From Pseudomonadota bacterium (GTDB taxonomy: Bacteria; Desulfobacterota; Syntrophia; Syntrophales; UBA5619), in contig JAHIMW010000172.1 of the NCBI GenBank assembly GCA_018896355.1, forward strand, positions 1 to 44,429: a stretch of 44,429 nt of DNA, written 5' to 3'. A model generated the notes under the pieces. That model saw nothing but the letters and a program-made list of their open reading frames with translations, was not told where the DNA came from and did not search any database. This document shows positions 43,430 through 44,429 of this stretch, piece after piece. The position numbers and the translations under genes are program-made. Position 1 is the stretch's first letter. The number at the start of each line of letters is the position of its first letter.

Positions 43430-43876
43430 AATATTATTATTATCATTAGTTGCAAAGGCTCCGGAGCAATGTAATCCGACAAACAGACAAACGCCGTTTT
43501 CATCTCCTCGGCCAACCCAAAGGGCGCGTGTTCATCAAAAAACAACTGTTCATATTGTTAACACATCATGCAACCTTAATTACCTGATTTTTATAGATTT
43601 AAATGAATACTATACATTCCCGAGGAGGAAGTGTAAATATATATAACACTTCTTGCACGGCAGTCCGTTTGCCGGGAAACCTCCATAATCTTTCACTTGC
43701 ATGTAAACGACTACTTATATTGAATATATTTCAGTACGGTTGAAAATGATCCCAACTTCTCTGCTTTGGCATGGTTATTGGAGTTATAAAAAGCAAAGAG
43801 TGATGCCGAAAGTGGCGGGGGTTGGTTTGGTAGTGTTGATGGGAATTTCGATTCAGAGAGAGAGGAGGAAATGGTT
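43430..43876. other. Intergenic region after the intron
   Basis: About 440 bases, AT-rich. A small inverted repeat, GAAGTGT (43628-43634) / ACACTTC (43646-43652), encloses an AT loop. No gene is supported. The right end carries AGGAGG (43863-43868), the ribosome site of the next gene. A clear promoter was not identified. Confidence 0.45.
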
Positions 43877-44080
43877 ATGTTACTCACACTTTTAATTGTT
43901 GTCATTATGTTAGGGCTGGTGATGCCGCTGTTTTGGATTGTCGGAACGATTGGATCCATCACCTATGTTGGCCTAAACGGAATGGGTGTAGCCTTCAAAG
44001 AGCGAACCGTTGCCCTGAATCCCCATCTGGGCTTCACCATGGCCGATGGTGGTGAACCTGTGGATGAAGAGAAAAAATAG
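43877..44080 (+). CDS. Small single-pass membrane protein
   Basis: A 67-residue protein with one hydrophobic N-terminal helix (MLLTLLIVVIMLGLVMPLFW), a glycine-rich hinge (IGSITYVGLNGMG) and a polar C-terminus ending VDEEKK. ATG 43877 is preferred to 43871 since AGGAGG then lies 8 bases upstream. No family is recognised. It is followed after 100 bases by a membrane-anchored GcvH-like gene, so both may serve one membrane complex; this is inference. Confidence 0.7.
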   Translation: MLLTLLIVVIMLGLVMPLFWIVGTIGSITYVGLNGMGVAFKERTVALNPHLGFTMADGGEPVDEEKK

Positions 44081-44180
44081 TCAGCAGCGGTTAAGTAGGT
44101 CAGCATGACCGAAACGTTGCAGGGATCCCCAGAGCGGATTACATTGAAACGGATCAATCAATAAGAAGGAGGCAATAGAA

Positions 44181-44429
44181 ATGGAAGGCTTCATCTATTC
44201 AGATATCTTTGCGACAAAGGGGGTTGAATATCTGCTGGTCATCAGCGTTCTGCTGCTCTTCATTCCCTTCTGGAGGATGGTGAGCAGGCCTGCAAAGGCA
44301 ATTTATCAGGCAACCGAAAGCATTATTCCGGCGATCAGTGAATGGTTTCATCTTCCGGAGGCAAAACTGTATTACCATCAGGGACATAGTTGGGCCATGC
44401 CGGAGAGCGGCAATGTGGTCAAGGTGGGA
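44181..44429 (+). CDS. Membrane-anchored GcvH-like (lipoyl-domain) protein, 5' part
   Basis: The first 83 residues of a gene cut by the window edge. One transmembrane helix (about 17-32, YLLVISVLLLFIPFW) is followed by a linker and the start of a glycine-cleavage-H-like fold: LYYHQGHSWAMPESGNVVKVG. The lipoyl-lysine region is beyond the edge. Proteins of this kind occur in Desulfobacterota near membrane redox complexes. AAGGAGG lies about 8 bases upstream of the ATG. The call as H-protein-like is fair; its partner is unknown. Confidence 0.65.
   Translation, partial: MEGFIYSDIFATKGVEYLLVISVLLLFIPFWRMVSRPAKAIYQATESIIPAISEWFHLPEAKLYYHQGHSWAMPESGNVVKVG

Overview
The window looks like a chromosomal segment of a strictly anaerobic, probably syntrophic or sulfate-reducing bacterium of the Desulfobacterota (old Deltaproteobacteria). 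That placement is inferred from two things: a carbonyl-branch Wood-Ljungdahl gene set arranged in one operon, and a separate phenol-carboxylation cluster of the Thauera / Syntrophorhabdus kind. No rRNA or other phylogenetic marker is present, so it is not certain. I saw no CRISPR array, tRNA or prophage.

Layout. (1) 1-2404: a toxin-first HigBA-type toxin-antitoxin pair with a palindromic operator, followed by bifunctional NAD(P)HX epimerase/dehydratase. (2) 2413-6375, minus strand: long-chain polyprenyl diphosphate synthase, a DsbC-like disulfide protein, an M29 aminopeptidase and a VKOR-thioredoxin fusion. This is a quinone-tail plus periplasmic disulfide neighbourhood. (3) 6376-7630: a long palindromic repeat, a C_GCAxxG_C_C family protein and the C-terminal remnant of a HAD phosphatase. 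(4) 7638-17829, minus strand: a phenol activation and carboxylation operon. In transcription order it holds phenylphosphate synthase proteins 1 and 2, a UbiD-family carboxylase, a Tm-1-like (UPF0261) protein, a NUDIX hydrolase, a CBS protein (synthase protein 3), a UbiX-like flavin prenyltransferase, a PaaK-like acyl-CoA ligase, a 59-residue unannotated protein and a HAD protein (carboxylase delta-like). A perfect consensus sigma-70 promoter lies upstream (TTGACA-17-TATAAT). (5) 18067-19601, minus: a pyridoxamine-oxidase-like flavoprotein driven by a near-copy of that promoter, and a stand-alone 10-formyl-THF hydrolase-like protein. (6) 20229-33848, plus: the Wood-Ljungdahl operon in the order fhs, corrinoid-activating ASKHA ferredoxin, cooC, folD, a small frameshifted gene, acsD, cooS/acsA, acsB, acsC, acsE. 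(7) 33850-34390: gene debris, probably a broken DUF3786 gene. (8) 34389-38956, minus: UspA, a Ca2+-type P-type ATPase and a Na+/Ca2+ exchanger. (9) 39418-43429: two group II introns nested one inside the other (a twintron). (10) 43877-end: a small membrane protein and the 5' part of a membrane-anchored GcvH-like protein.

How it fits together: phenol would be phosphorylated with ATP by the synthase, then carboxylated to 4-hydroxybenzoate by the UbiD protein using prenylated FMN made by the UbiX-like protein. It could then be activated to a CoA ester by the PaaK-like ligase. Acetyl-CoA from downstream ring degradation can be cleaved by CODH/ACS and its methyl group oxidised through FolD and Fhs. 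Equally, CO2 can be fixed by the reverse route. Methylene-THF reductase, a second UbiD subunit, benzoyl-CoA reductase and any transcription regulator are not in the window.

The best leads for a second look are the twintron, the duplicated promoter shared by the phenol operon and the flavoprotein gene, the unusual DxE motif of the HAD subunit, the tiny gene before it, and the frameshifted small gene inside the acs operon.
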